From NCBI RefSeq assembly GCF_000691225.1, contig NZ_JMSZ01000042.1:62001-126000 (forward strand): 64,000 nt of DNA, written 5' to 3'. This DNA comes from Nitrincola lacisaponensis. GTDB taxonomy: Bacteria; Pseudomonadota; Gammaproteobacteria; Pseudomonadales; Balneatricaceae. The position numbers were made by a program, and so were the translations under genes. Shown one piece after another: positions 1 through 9,179 of the stretch. How positions within the stretch are numbered: position 1 is the first letter of the stretch; every line of letters starts with the position of its first letter. A model generated the notes under the pieces. It had not been told where the DNA came from, ran no database searches, and saw only the letters and a program-made list of their open reading frames with translations.

Positions 1-198
1 GTCTTTGGTGTGAAAGTAGTAAAGCACATTGGCTTTGGGCAGACCGGCTTCTTTGGCAATGGCGGAAATGGTTGTACCACTGTAGCCCTTGTCACTGAAC
101 AGGCGCTCTGCAACCTTGAGTATCTGGTCGGAGTTATCCTTGCGGATTTTGGCCAGACTGCGGCGGACAGGTTTGACAGATCGTTTTTTAACACTCAT
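1..198 (-). CDS. TetR family transcriptional regulator, RutR/PydR-like (partial, C-terminus outside window)
   Basis: Only the first 66 residues are present. They hold a basic N-terminal tail followed by a TetR helix-turn-helix: a DQILKVAERLF helix, then GTTISAIAKEAGLPKANVLYYF, split here as GTTISAIAKEAG and LPKANVLYYF. The ATG at 196-198 is the first start in frame. The gene is divergent from preT, and a TetR/RutR-type inverted repeat lies between them at 390-411. The likely role is a repressor of the pyrimidine-degradation operon that responds to a pyrimidine or breakdown product. That role is inferred from context, and the ligand-binding domain cannot be seen. Confidence 0.85.
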   Translation of the reverse strand, partial: MSVKKRSVKPVRRSLAKIRKDNSDQILKVAERLFSDKGYSGTTISAIAKEAGLPKANVLYYFHTKD

Positions 199-488
199 AT
201 CGAATCAATTTCACTGAAAAAGGCACCGGATCGGGCACAAAAATAGGCTGCAATGCCTGAAAAGAGTGCAGAAAAAACCGCATCAGAGCAAGTCTGATTC
301 ATAAAACTAATCTTAAATGTATCGTTTGAAGTACTTTTTTATGGGTTAAATTTTTTATAAATCAATTCTGTATGTGAGATTTATAAAATCTTCTGACCGA
401 TTGGTCAGAAGATGGCACGGAGTCTGCATTCTTCCAGATTATAACAACGATGAACCGACCATCTCAGTGATAACCGGAGAACCTGACA
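199..488. promoter_or_regulatory. Divergent regulatory region between the TetR gene and preT
   Basis: This 290-base AT-rich stretch has no gene. It must hold the promoters of both the leftward TetR gene and the rightward preT operon. The clearest element is the inverted repeat at 390-411, listed separately. I could not choose a convincing -35/-10 pair. A GGAGA ribosome-binding site at 476-480 precedes preT. Confidence 0.6.
390..411. promoter_or_regulatory. TetR/RutR-type operator
   Basis: Perfect inverted repeat with arms CTTCTGACC and GGTCAGAAG around GATT (9+4+9). The core TGACC-N4-GGTCA resembles the E. coli RutR site (TTGACCA-N2-TGGTCAA, recalled from memory). It sits 77 bases before the preT start and opposite a TetR gene, so it is the natural binding site for that regulator. 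Confidence 0.75.
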
Positions 489-1835
489 ATGAGCCTTCAA
501 CCCCCTGTGACCCTGGTGTCACCACCGCAGGATATTGATGCCTGCTTCAGTGATATTCATCCCCCGCTGACCGAGCGGCAGGCACATCTGGAAAGTGCCC
601 GCTGCCTTTACTGCTACGATGCACCCTGTATCAAAGCCTGTCCCAGTGATATCAACATTCCCAGCTTCATCCAGCAAATTCATTCCGACAACCTTCAGGG
701 AGCTGCACAGACCATCTACAGCAGCAACATTCTGGGCGGTAGTTGTGCGCGGGTCTGTCCAACGGAAGTTCTCTGTGAACAGGCCTGTGTTCGCAATAAA
801 GAAGCCGAGTGCGCACCGGTACTGATCGGATTACTGCAGCGTTATGCGACTGATCATGCCGAGTTTACCGGGCATCCCTTTGACCGGGCACCCGATACAG
901 GAAAGCGGGTCGCTGTCGTTGGCGCAGGACCTGCCGGTTTAAGTTGTGCGCACCGTTTGGCGATGAAAGGCCATCAGGTTGAGATTTTTGAAGCCAGTGA
1001 GAAAGCGGGTGGCCTGAATGAATATGGCATCGCACGTTACAAAATGACTAATGATTTTGCGGCGCGAGAGGTTGAGTTTGTATTGGGGATCGGTGGTATT
1101 ACCCTGCATACCGGTCAGGCGTTAGGGCGGGATCTGAGCCTGGCAGAGTTGCAGTCCGGGTTTGATGCCGTTTTTCTGGCAATAGGCTTGCAGGGAACAC
1201 GACAGTTGGGCCTGGAAAATGAGTTGGCCAGCGGTGTACAGAATGCTGTGGATTATATACGGGTGCTGAGGCAGGCCACGGATCTGAACGGCTTGAATAT
1301 ACCTCAGCATGCTGTGGTGATCGGTGCCGGTAATACCGCTGTCGATATCGCCTGTCAGCTACGCCGTCTGGGGTGTGAAGAGGTGACGCTGGCGTATCGG
1401 CGCGGCACCGAGAGCATGAGTGCGACAGATCATGAGCAGCAGATCGCGCGTGACCATCAGGTGCGGATAAAGACCTGGTGTCGCCCGGAAGCGATCACCC
1501 TGGATGATCAGGGGGGTGTGGCAGCGATTCACCTTCGGCGCACCGCGATGCAAGGTGGTGCACTGGTCGATCTGCCTCATTGCGACGTCCTGCCCTGTGA
1601 TGCGATCTTCAAGGCGGTGGGCCAGACGCTGGAAATGCCGGAGGATGCACAGTTGGAACAGCTTCGTCTTGACGCTGGCAAACTGGCGGTTGATACGCGC
1701 TTTCATACGGGACTGGAGCGTGTATTTGCCGGGGGCGATTGCACCGCTGTCGGCGAAGACCTTACCGTTGAAGCCGTTCAGCAAGGCAAGCTGGCTGCCG
1801 AGTCCATCCATCAACTCTTAATCACTCAAGCCTGA
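489..1835 (+). CDS. preT: NAD-dependent dihydropyrimidine dehydrogenase subunit PreT
   Basis: 448 aa, close to the family length. With PreA it reduces uracil and thymine to the 5,6-dihydro forms, the first step of reductive pyrimidine breakdown in the cytoplasm. The N-terminus (about residues 38-105) has the GltD/DPYD-type cysteine set: CLYCYDAPC, then CPSDINIP, CARVCP and CEQAC for Fe-S clusters. An FAD-binding GAGPAG loop follows near residue 145 and an NAD-binding VIGAGNTAVD loop near 280. The C-terminal FAD motif is FAGGDCTAVGEDLTVEAVQQG. The ATG at 489 has GGAGA 8 bases upstream. preA follows after 16 bases. Confidence 0.93.
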   Translation: MSLQPPVTLVSPPQDIDACFSDIHPPLTERQAHLESARCLYCYDAPCIKACPSDINIPSFIQQIHSDNLQGAAQTIYSSNILGGSCARVCPTEVLCEQACVRNKEAECAPVLIGLLQRYATDHAEFTGHPFDRAPDTGKRVAVVGAGPAGLSCAHRLAMKGHQVEIFEASEKAGGLNEYGIARYKMTNDFAAREVEFVLGIGGITLHTGQALGRDLSLAELQSGFDAVFLAIGLQGTRQLGLENELASGVQNAVDYIRVLRQATDLNGLNIPQHAVVIGAGNTAVDIACQLRRLGCEEVTLAYRRGTESMSATDHEQQIARDHQVRIKTWCRPEAITLDDQGGVAAIHLRRTAMQGGALVDLPHCDVLPCDAIFKAVGQTLEMPEDAQLEQLRLDAGKLAVDTRFHTGLERVFAGGDCTAVGEDLTVEAVQQGKLAAESIHQLLITQA

Positions 1836-1851
1836 ATTGGGGAGATATCAC

Positions 1852-3126
1852 ATGGCTAATTTATTCACACGTTTTGCCGGTATTGAATCCCCTAATCCCT
1901 TCTGGTTGGCATCCGCACCTCCGACTGACAAGGCATATAACGTTGAGCGTGCCTTTGAAGCAGGCTGGGGCGGCGTGGTATGGAAAACCCTGGGTGAAGA
2001 CCCGGCTGCCGTGAATGTGTCGTCACGCTATTCGGCCATCTATGATGCTACCGGGCAGGTGACCGGCTTCAACAACATCGAACTGATTACTGACCGCAGC
2101 CTGGAAATCAACCTGCGCGAAATCGAAGCGGTGAAGAAAAACTGGCCAGACAGGGCGCTGGTGGTATCGCTGATGGTTCCTTGCGAAGAAGAGTCCTGGA
2201 AAACCATCGTCAAGCTGGTTGAGCAAACCGGAGCAGATGGTCTGGAACTCAACTTTGGTTGTCCTCACGGTATGCCGGAGCGCGGCATGGGTGCGGCTGT
2301 CGGTCAGGTGCCGGAGTTTGTCGAAATGGTAACGCGCTGGTGCAAGACCTACAGCCGTTTACCGGTGATCGTCAAACTCACACCGAACATTACCGATATT
2401 CGGTTTTCTGCCCGTGCAGCGCATGCCGGAGGCGCAGATGCCGTGTCGCTGATCAATACCATTAACTCCATCACCGGGATAGATCTGGACCAGATGGTGG
2501 CCCGGCCGATTGTGGATGGTAAAAGCACCCACGGTGGTTACTGTGGCCCGGCGGTTAAACCCATTGCACTGAACATGGTGTCAGAAATTGCCCGTGATCC
2601 ACAAACGCAGGGACTGCCAATCTCTGGTATTGGTGGTATCAGTACCTGGCGGGATGCGGCTGAATTTATTGCGCTGGGCGCGGGCTCTGTACAGGTTTGC
2701 ACGGCCGCAATGGTGCATGGTTTCCGTATCGTGACCGAAATGCAGGATGGACTCAGTCGCTGGATGGACAGCAAAGGCTACCAGACACTGGAGGATTTCC
2801 GTGGTCTGGCGGTACAGAACACCACTGACTGGAAATACCTGAATATGAACTACAAGATTGTCGCCAACATCGATCAGGAAAGCTGCATTGGTTGTGGGCG
2901 CTGTTATATCAGTTGCGAGGACACCTCACATCAGGCCATCAGCCTGACATCCAAAGCCGATGGAACGAACCAGTTCGATATCATTGAAGCTGAATGTGTC
3001 GGCTGTAATCTGTGTCAAATTACCTGTCCGGTCAATGATTGCATCACCATGGTGCGCCGTGACGCTGACAAACCCTATATGAACTGGCTGAATGATCCAC
3101 GCAACCCGCATGGAGAGGCACGCTAG
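1852..3126 (+). CDS. preA: NAD-dependent dihydropyrimidine dehydrogenase subunit PreA
   Basis: 424 aa. This is the catalytic FMN subunit of the PreTA complex. It has a dihydroorotate-dehydrogenase-like TIM barrel (about residues 1-320) with ELNFGCPHGMPERGMG, which carries the active-site Cys region. A C-terminal 2x[4Fe-4S] ferredoxin domain has CIGCGRCYISC and CVGCNLCQITCPV. I chose the ATG at 1852 (MANLFTRFAG) because GGGGAG lies 8 bases upstream; an in-frame TTG at 1837 lacks a good site. The next gene, a cytosine permease, starts 86 bases later in the same direction, giving one probable operon. Confidence 0.93.
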   Translation: MANLFTRFAGIESPNPFWLASAPPTDKAYNVERAFEAGWGGVVWKTLGEDPAAVNVSSRYSAIYDATGQVTGFNNIELITDRSLEINLREIEAVKKNWPDRALVVSLMVPCEEESWKTIVKLVEQTGADGLELNFGCPHGMPERGMGAAVGQVPEFVEMVTRWCKTYSRLPVIVKLTPNITDIRFSARAAHAGGADAVSLINTINSITGIDLDQMVARPIVDGKSTHGGYCGPAVKPIALNMVSEIARDPQTQGLPISGIGGISTWRDAAEFIALGAGSVQVCTAAMVHGFRIVTEMQDGLSRWMDSKGYQTLEDFRGLAVQNTTDWKYLNMNYKIVANIDQESCIGCGRCYISCEDTSHQAISLTSKADGTNQFDIIEAECVGCNLCQITCPVNDCITMVRRDADKPYMNWLNDPRNPHGEAR

Positions 3127-3212
3127 TACAACCTGACAGGGGCTGTCAGTGCTGGCATGCCCTTTGCTGAACATACAGATGCTGTATCCCGACTTAAACA
3201 GAGGATAGTGAA

Positions 3213-4466
3213 ATGAAAGAAACGGATTATCCACTCAGTGAAGTCCCCGCCGGGGCACGTAAGGGGTTGCTGTCTACCTCCCTGGTATTGCTTGGCTTTA
3301 CCTTTTTTACCGCCACCATGTGGGCGGGCGGATCCTTAGGTGCTGCATTCAGCTTTAACGAGCTCCTGCTGGTGATTTTGGTCGGCAACCTGTTGCTGGG
3401 CAGCTATGCAGCGGTACTGGCGTACATTGCCTGTAAAAGCGGCCTGAATTCGGTGTTAATGGGGCGTTTCTGCTTTGGTGAAAAGGGCAGCAAACTGTCC
3501 GACTTTGTGCTGGGTTTTACTCAGATAGGCTGGTATGCCTGGGGTACGGCAACGCTGTCGATTGTGCTGATTAAAACCACCGGGCTGCCAGAAAGCCTGG
3601 AAATCCCGTTGATGATCCTGTTCGGCTTTGCGTTTTGTGCCACCGCGATGGTGGGTTACAAGGGGCTGGACTGGTTGTCGCGCTTTGCGGTACCTGCCAT
3701 GATGCTGTTTATTCTGATCAGCCTCTATAAAGGCTGGGTGGATATTGGCGGATGGGGCAGTCTGGCTGGGCAGTCCGGTAGTGGCAGTATGAGCTTTGCT
3801 GCTGCGGTAACAGTGATTATCGGTACTTTTGTCAGCGGCGGTACTCAGGCAACCAACTGGAGTCGTTTTGCCGCCAGTCCGAAAATGGCGGTACTGGCGA
3901 CACTGGCCGCCTTCTTTGTCGGCAATGGCTTGATGGTGTTTACCGGTGCGCTGGGGGCACTGATTTATCAGCAGGCGGATATCGTTGATGTCATGCTGGC
4001 ACAGGGCTTTGTGGTGCTGGCGGTGTTGATGCTGTTCCTGAATATCTGGACCACACAGGACAACACCATTTACAACTTTGCGGTGGCGGGCTGTAATCTG
4101 TTGCGTACCGACCGTCGACAGCTGGTAACAGTGAGTGGTGCGGCAATCGGGACGGTTCTGGCTGTTGGTGGCATGTATAACTTTCTGATTCCTTTCCTGA
4201 TTCTCCTGGGCACTTTTATACCGCCGATTGGCGGGGTGATTATGGCGGACTTCTGGTTGCGTCATAAAGGGCAATATCCGTTACTCAGCAGTGTTACCTT
4301 GCCTGATTTTAACTGGCAGGGGCTGGCAGCCTATGCGATCGGTTCTGCCGCCGCCTATTTCTCCCCGGTCTTGCCTCCTGTGGTGGGTGTGCTGGCGGCA
4401 GCGCTCTGCTATGGTGTACTGCTGAAGTTACCGATGCCCGTCGCCGGCTACCGTTCGGCTGAATAA
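3213..4466 (+). CDS. codB: NCS1 family cytosine/pyrimidine permease CodB-like
   Basis: 417 aa, nearly the length of E. coli CodB (419). An inner-membrane symporter with about 12 hydrophobic segments. The N-terminus (residues 1-60) has the NCS1 feature GAFSFNELLL-type helix followed by GNLLLGSYAAVLAYIACKSG. FVSGGTQATNWSRFA in mid-protein is typical of the cytosine-permease branch. ATG at 3213 has GAGGA upstream. It lies between preA and the deaminase gene, so it should import the base that the deaminase acts on. Whether it also takes 5-methylcytosine cannot be read from sequence. Confidence 0.9.
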   Translation: MKETDYPLSEVPAGARKGLLSTSLVLLGFTFFTATMWAGGSLGAAFSFNELLLVILVGNLLLGSYAAVLAYIACKSGLNSVLMGRFCFGEKGSKLSDFVLGFTQIGWYAWGTATLSIVLIKTTGLPESLEIPLMILFGFAFCATAMVGYKGLDWLSRFAVPAMMLFILISLYKGWVDIGGWGSLAGQSGSGSMSFAAAVTVIIGTFVSGGTQATNWSRFAASPKMAVLATLAAFFVGNGLMVFTGALGALIYQQADIVDVMLAQGFVVLAVLMLFLNIWTTQDNTIYNFAVAGCNLLRTDRRQLVTVSGAAIGTVLAVGGMYNFLIPFLILLGTFIPPIGGVIMADFWLRHKGQYPLLSSVTLPDFNWQGLAAYAIGSAAAYFSPVLPPVVGVLAAALCYGVLLKLPMPVAGYRSAE

Positions 4467-4509
4467 GTGTTGCTGCGGTATAAGTGTTCCTCTGGTGTGG
4501 AAAGAAATT

Positions 4510-5760
4510 ATGGATATTGTCAACGCGCGTTTACGTCATTCAAACGAATACCATCGAGTACAGATTGAGGCTGGACGTTTCAGCCGTATTGAGGCTCAAC
4601 CCGGGTTACTGCCGGTCAGTGATGGTCAGCTGGATGCGGGTGGTAATCTGCTCTGCGCGCCCTTTGTTGAGCCGCATATCCATCTGGATGCAGCCCTGAC
4701 CGCAGGTGAACCGGACTGGAATCACAGTGGTACGCTGTTTGAAGGCATTGAGCGTTGGGGGCAGCGCAAGCCGATGCTGAGCGAAACGGATATTCGCCAG
4801 CGGGTGTTGCAGACACTGGAAATGCTGGTAGGGCGAGGGGTACAGCATGTGCGTACGCATGTTGATACCACCGATCCCAGTCTGTTGGGCTTGCATACCC
4901 TGTGTGCCCTGCGGGATGAACTGCGTGACCGCATCGATATCCAGGTGGTAGCCTTTCCGCAGGAGGGTATTCTATCCTTTCCACAGGGTGAAAAACTGCT
5001 GGAAACGGCAGTCGAAGCTGGCGCTGATGTGGTTGGGGGTATCCCGCACTTTGAGTATACCCGTGAGCTGGGTGAGGCGTCGGTCAAGTTTCTGGTGCAG
5101 CTGGCCTTGAAGTATGATCGGCTGATCGATGTGCATTGTGATGAGATCGATGACCCGGCATCACGGTTTCTGGAAGTGCTGGCGGCAGAAGCCCTGTTCA
5201 ATGATATGGGTGAACGAGTCACCGCCAGTCACACAACAGCGATGCATTCCTATGACAATGCCTACTGTTCACGCCTGTTTCGCTTGTTGAAACGCTCTGG
5301 CATCAATTTTGTTTCCTGTCCTACTGAAAGTATTCATCTGCAGGGTCGTTTTGATACCTACCCCAAACGCAGAGGTGTCACCCGGGTCAAAGAGTTAAAT
5401 GCGGCGGGTATTAATGTCTGTTTTGGTGAAGACTCCATCTTTGATCCCTGGTATTCGCTGGGTAACGGCAGTCTGTTGCGAACACTGGATTTTGGCCTGC
5501 ATATCTGTCAGATGATGGGCTATGAGGATTTCCGGACGGCACTGGACTTTATCACCGACAACAGCGCACGGACGCTGAACCTGGGGAATGATTATGGTAT
5601 TGCTGCAGGTAAGCCAGCCAGCTTTATTCTGTTACAGGGCGGTGATGACTACGCGGTGCTGCGTCAGCAGGGTGAAGTGTTGCTGTCAGTGCGCAAGGGC
5701 AAGGTGATTATGCAACGCCAGCCTTCAACGCTGCTGACGCCGCCTTTGTTTCATGTGTGA
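4510..5760 (+). CDS. codA: CodA-type cytosine deaminase, possible 5-methylcytosine deaminase
   Basis: 416 aa amidohydrolase aligned to E. coli CodA (recalled) with a constant offset of 5 residues. Metal and catalytic residues are kept: H56 and H58 in EPHIHLD, H209 and E212 in DVHCDE, H241 in TASHTTAMHSY, and D308. The E. coli pair D313-D314 reads D308-S309 here (FGEDSIFDPWYSLG), and the preceding His is Glu. Asp314 is the residue known to exclude 5-methylcytosine, and CodA relatives lacking it deaminate 5-methylcytosine to thymine. The ATG at 4510 has GGAAAG upstream and is preferred over the GTG at 4495. Last gene of the preT-preA-codB-codA operon. Confidence 0.9.
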   Translation: MDIVNARLRHSNEYHRVQIEAGRFSRIEAQPGLLPVSDGQLDAGGNLLCAPFVEPHIHLDAALTAGEPDWNHSGTLFEGIERWGQRKPMLSETDIRQRVLQTLEMLVGRGVQHVRTHVDTTDPSLLGLHTLCALRDELRDRIDIQVVAFPQEGILSFPQGEKLLETAVEAGADVVGGIPHFEYTRELGEASVKFLVQLALKYDRLIDVHCDEIDDPASRFLEVLAAEALFNDMGERVTASHTTAMHSYDNAYCSRLFRLLKRSGINFVSCPTESIHLQGRFDTYPKRRGVTRVKELNAAGINVCFGEDSIFDPWYSLGNGSLLRTLDFGLHICQMMGYEDFRTALDFITDNSARTLNLGNDYGIAAGKPASFILLQGGDDYAVLRQQGEVLLSVRKGKVIMQRQPSTLLTPPLFHV

Positions 5761-5794
5761 AAAGATCCAGAAACCTGTCAGGTTTCGGTCTTTT
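5761..5794 (+). terminator. Possible terminator after codA
   Basis: Hairpin with arms GAAACC and GGTTTC around TGTCA, extended outward by AAAGA and TCTTT with an unpaired stretch, ending in a short T run. It starts one base after the codA stop. Moderate support, because the stem is interrupted. Confidence 0.5.
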
Positions 5795-5920
5795 GATCCG
5801 CACGAGTGCTTTGCTTAATAAAACAGGGTGCTTATACTCTCTGTATAGCTCCCAAGGCTCCGAGTTCTCCCGAGAATAATAATAGTCGATGCATGCTCTT
5901 GGGAGGCACAGGAGGATGTC

Positions 5921-7102
5921 GTGAACCCATGGTCTGCAATCAGTCGGCTTCGAGCCTCAAGCTCGTCGCGACATTTCTTTGCGCTGTTGGGTGGTTGCAG
6001 CCTGGTAGCCGGTCTGGTTTTTATCGGTATGGATCTGCTGGGGCATTATTGGGTCTTGCGTCGTCCTGATCTTGCCATTCCGATCAGCCTGTTCAAGGGT
6101 GTGGGTTTTGTCTGCATAACCATTTTGCTGCTGTACTGGGTGTTACGTCCCTGGAAAAAGGATCTTCAGGCCAGCCAGCTTCGAGACAGTCATCAGCGTC
6201 AGCAGCTGCGTGAACTCGATCAGTTTCGTGAACTTGTTATCGATAACGCCATGGTCTGGATCAACGTACTTGATCCGCAGTGGCGCATTACCCTGTGGAA
6301 CAAGGCCGCAGAACAAATCAGTGGCTATCGCCGGGATGAAGTACTGGACAACCCTGCAATCTGGGAATGGCTTTACCCCGATCCTGACTATCGGGCCTCC
6401 ATCGGTGCCAAGGTCACCGAAATTCTTGAACACGACACCATGGTTGAGGGCTTCGAGACCCGCATTCGCTGCAAACAGGGCGAAGAGAAAATTATTGCCT
6501 GGAATTCCCGTCGCTTTTTTGGTGAAGATGGCACTCTGATGGGGTCCATTGCGATTGGCCAGGATATTACCGCACGCAAGCTGGCCGAGATGGAACTGGA
6601 ACGCCTGGCGACCCACGATTCCCTGACCGGCTTGTATAATCGCCACGAGTTGATGCGCCGCATGCAGGACGATGTTGCCCGGGCAGAACGTTTTCAGCAC
6701 CCCCTGTGCCTGTTGTTAATCGATATCGATCATTTCAAGCAGATTAATGATCGCTTTGGCCATCAGGCCGGAGACAGAGTACTAAATCGTTTTGGGGCCT
6801 TGCTGAAGGAAGCAACACGTCACGTCGATTATGCCGGACGTTATGGAGGTGAAGAGCTGGTGATCGTATTGCCCGAGACTGATTTACAGGAAGGGTTTGA
6901 GATTGCCGAACGTTTGCGTAACCGCATAGAATCTGAGCGCTGGTCGCAAGCAGGCAGTGATATCGGCACGATTACTATCAGCATCGGCGTGGTTGCCTAC
7001 CCGGATCTGGACGGCGGTGTGGATGAACTGTTTCTGGCCGCCGATCTTGCACTTTATCGGGCAAAAAACGGCGGCCGTAATCAGGTATGTATTGCGGCCT
7101 GA
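5921..7102 (+). CDS. Membrane-anchored PAS-GGDEF diguanylate cyclase
   Basis: 393 aa. Predicted to make the second messenger c-di-GMP from GTP at the inner membrane. Two N-terminal membrane segments (about residues 20-45 and 60-82) are followed by a PAS domain (about 105-220, with WNKAAEQISGY and a C-terminal GQDITARK) and a GGDEF domain (about 225-390). The active motif is GGEEL at 309-313. An RxxD feedback-inhibition site (R300-D303) sits five residues before it. GTG start at 5921 has GGAGG five bases upstream. The gene meets a chemoreceptor gene tail to tail. The sensed signal is unknown. Confidence 0.9.
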   Translation: MNPWSAISRLRASSSSRHFFALLGGCSLVAGLVFIGMDLLGHYWVLRRPDLAIPISLFKGVGFVCITILLLYWVLRPWKKDLQASQLRDSHQRQQLRELDQFRELVIDNAMVWINVLDPQWRITLWNKAAEQISGYRRDEVLDNPAIWEWLYPDPDYRASIGAKVTEILEHDTMVEGFETRIRCKQGEEKIIAWNSRRFFGEDGTLMGSIAIGQDITARKLAEMELERLATHDSLTGLYNRHELMRRMQDDVARAERFQHPLCLLLIDIDHFKQINDRFGHQAGDRVLNRFGALLKEATRHVDYAGRYGGEELVIVLPETDLQEGFEIAERLRNRIESERWSQAGSDIGTITISIGVVAYPDLDGGVDELFLAADLALYRAKNGGRNQVCIAA

Positions 7103-7112
7103 AACGCTCAGG
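7098..7112. terminator. Small shared hairpin between convergent genes
   Basis: Arms CCTGA and TCAGG around AACGC, followed on the plus strand by TTTTG. The stem contains the stop codons of both the GGDEF gene (7100-7102) and the chemoreceptor gene (7108-7110). It may serve as a weak two-way terminator. Confidence 0.4.
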
Positions 7113-9063
7113 TTTTGAATGCTTTGACGAGACTGTCCAGTTGACTGGACAGCTCTGCCAGAGATGACGAGGTTTCTCTGACATGCTCTGACATCTCGTT
7201 AACTTGTTGAGCATCGCTGTTTACTTCTGCGATATGACGATTAATTTCCTCGGCTACCTGATGTTGCTCTTCCGCAGCGGCTGCGATTTGTGTATTCATA
7301 TCACGAATCATGTCAACTGAGGTTCTGACACGGTCAAAGCTTTCACTGACTGCCTGAATACTGGCAACAGTCTTTTCGGTTGCGTGCTTGCTGGCCGACA
7401 TGCGCTGACTCACAAGACTGGTACGCGTATTGAGTTTGCTCAGCAACAGGTTGATCTCTTCGGTAGACTGAGCTGTTCTTTGTGCGAGTCCCCGCACTTC
7501 GTCTGCGACAACTGCGAACCCTCTGCCATGATCACCTGCCCGTGCCGCTTCTATCGCCGCGTTGAGAGCCAGCAAATTGGTCTGTTCTGCTACACCGCGT
7601 ATAGTATCCAGTATCAGGTTGATATTTCTGGAGTCTTCCTCTAACTGTTCAATTGCACTGACTGAATCTTCTATCTCGGCACTGAGCCGGTCCACTTCAG
7701 TAACGGCCATATTGATACTGGCCTGGCCGCCCTGTGCTTCGTGGTAACCCGCATCTGCGGCTTGTGCCGCATGACTGCATGATTTGGCCACCTCATTTGC
7801 TGTTGCCACCATTTCATGAAATGCAGTCGAAACCATATCAACAGAATGGCCCTGGCGTCCGGCTGTCTCTGTCATGTTGTTCGACAGCGATGTCGATTGC
7901 GAGGAGGACTGCTTTAAGGCTTCGGCACTTTGTGTTATTTGCGAGACCAGATTACGGATCGTTTTCAGAAAGTGATTAAACCAGGTCGCCAGTTCCGCCA
8001 ACTCATCCTTGCCTTTGACCGGTAACTCTCTTGTCAGATCGCCCTCACCCTGTGCAATTTCCTTGAGACTGGCAGAGACTGATCTGATAGGGCGTACAAT
8101 CACATCGGCAGTGAATTTACCGATCAAAGAGAAGAGCAGTACCATAGCCAGTACGACGAGTGACAGAAAGCCTATCATGCGTTGAGCAGGCGCCATGACT
8201 TCGTCGTACTCAATCAACCCTATATAACGCCATCCCAGACCGGGTGATTCATAGATGGCCACCATATAGTCTTTTCCGGATAGACTGACGCGTTGTCGTC
8301 CTCCTGTCATATTGGATAACAGGCGGTACTCTGATGAGAGTTCCTGGATGTTTTTGAAGTTGTGCTCCGGGTTTGCGGCATCGACCAGAATATTACCACT
8401 GGCTTCAAGGAGCATCAGATAACCGGTTTCGCCCAGCCGGATATCTCTGACCATGGCGGTCAGCTGGCCCAGTGAAACATCCAGGCCCAGTGCGCCACCG
8501 GTTCGTCCAAGCTGATTGGCCGTGCTCATGACGGTGCTGACAATGACCGCATCGTCTGGCTCCCAGTAGTAGGCTGATGTTCTGACGGGGGCGTCTGGCT
8601 GTGCCATTGCCGCCTGATACCATGGGCGCTGACGAGGGTCATAGCGTGCTGATACGCTACCGAGTGGCCACTGCACATAGGCACCATTTGCTGTACCCAT
8701 ATAGATATATGCCAGGCCGGGATGCGTCGTGGCAAAGTGATCGAACAGCTCAAACACCTCCTGTTCGATACCGCCAGCCTGATCAGGGGTCATCACCACT
8801 TCAGCGCTGGTCAGATAATCGGAAACACTGGCATCAACCTGCTTGACCAATGGGTGACTGGCAAGAAAGTGAACACTCTTATCGATGGCATCAAAGTACA
8901 CCTGCATCGCATTGTCGATCTGACGGATTTCACGTGTGGTACTGGATTGAAACGTCTCTTCAGCCTGTTGTCGTAAATGGGTGATCAGTACAGCTGAAAT
9001 AATCAGGATAGGTAGAATTGCCAGCGCAATGAATGCCAGAATCAATTTTGTTCTTATGTTCAC
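7108..9063 (-). CDS. Methyl-accepting chemotaxis protein with Cache sensor
   Basis: 651 aa receptor. It has a first membrane helix at about residues 8-28, a large periplasmic double-Cache domain (about 35-270, with WYQAAMAQP and [12 protein letters not shown] typical of dCache), and a second helix near 282-305. HAMP follows at 306-360 and the signalling domain runs to the end. The hairpin tip, near residue 500, reads [19 protein letters not shown]; the rest ([13 protein letters not shown]) follows. It should report a periplasmic small-molecule ligand, often an amino or organic acid, to CheA/CheW. The ligand is not predictable. GTG start at 9063 has AGAGGA 8 bases upstream. Confidence 0.93.
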   Translation of the reverse strand: MNIRTKLILAFIALAILPILIISAVLITHLRQQAEETFQSSTTREIRQIDNAMQVYFDAIDKSVHFLASHPLVKQVDASVSDYLTSAEVVMTPDQAGGIEQEVFELFDHFATTHPGLAYIYMGTANGAYVQWPLGSVSARYDPRQRPWYQAAMAQPDAPVRTSAYYWEPDDAVIVSTVMSTANQLGRTGGALGLDVSLGQLTAMVRDIRLGETGYLMLLEASGNILVDAANPEHNFKNIQELSSEYRLLSNMTGGRQRVSLSGKDYMVAIYESPGLGWRYIGLIEYDEVMAPAQRMIGFLSLVVLAMVLLFSLIGKFTADVIVRPIRSVSASLKEIAQGEGDLTRELPVKGKDELAELATWFNHFLKTIRNLVSQITQSAEALKQSSSQSTSLSNNMTETAGRQGHSVDMVSTAFHEMVATANEVAKSCSHAAQAADAGYHEAQGGQASINMAVTEVDRLSAEIEDSVSAIEQLEEDSRNINLILDTIRGVAEQTNLLALNAAIEAARAGDHGRGFAVVADEVRGLAQRTAQSTEEINLLLSKLNTRTSLVSQRMSASKHATEKTVASIQAVSESFDRVRTSVDMIRDMNTQIAAAAEEQHQVAEEINRHIAEVNSDAQQVNEMSEHVRETSSSLAELSSQLDSLVKAFKT

Positions 9064-9179
9064 TGGCGATGTCCTCTAGACCTGATACTGTTAATCTCAG
9101 ATTAGAGCATTATTTGCAGAATTGAAGGTTGCAGGAGCGACATTAACGCAAAAAGTTACGACTCCTGCCCGGTTGAAAA

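Noticed and set aside
3456-4274. 272-codon open frame on the minus strand inside codB
   Set aside because: It is antisense to a clearly conserved membrane permease, has no ribosome-binding site, and reads as a His/Gln-rich low-complexity product typical of the reverse of a hydrophobic gene.
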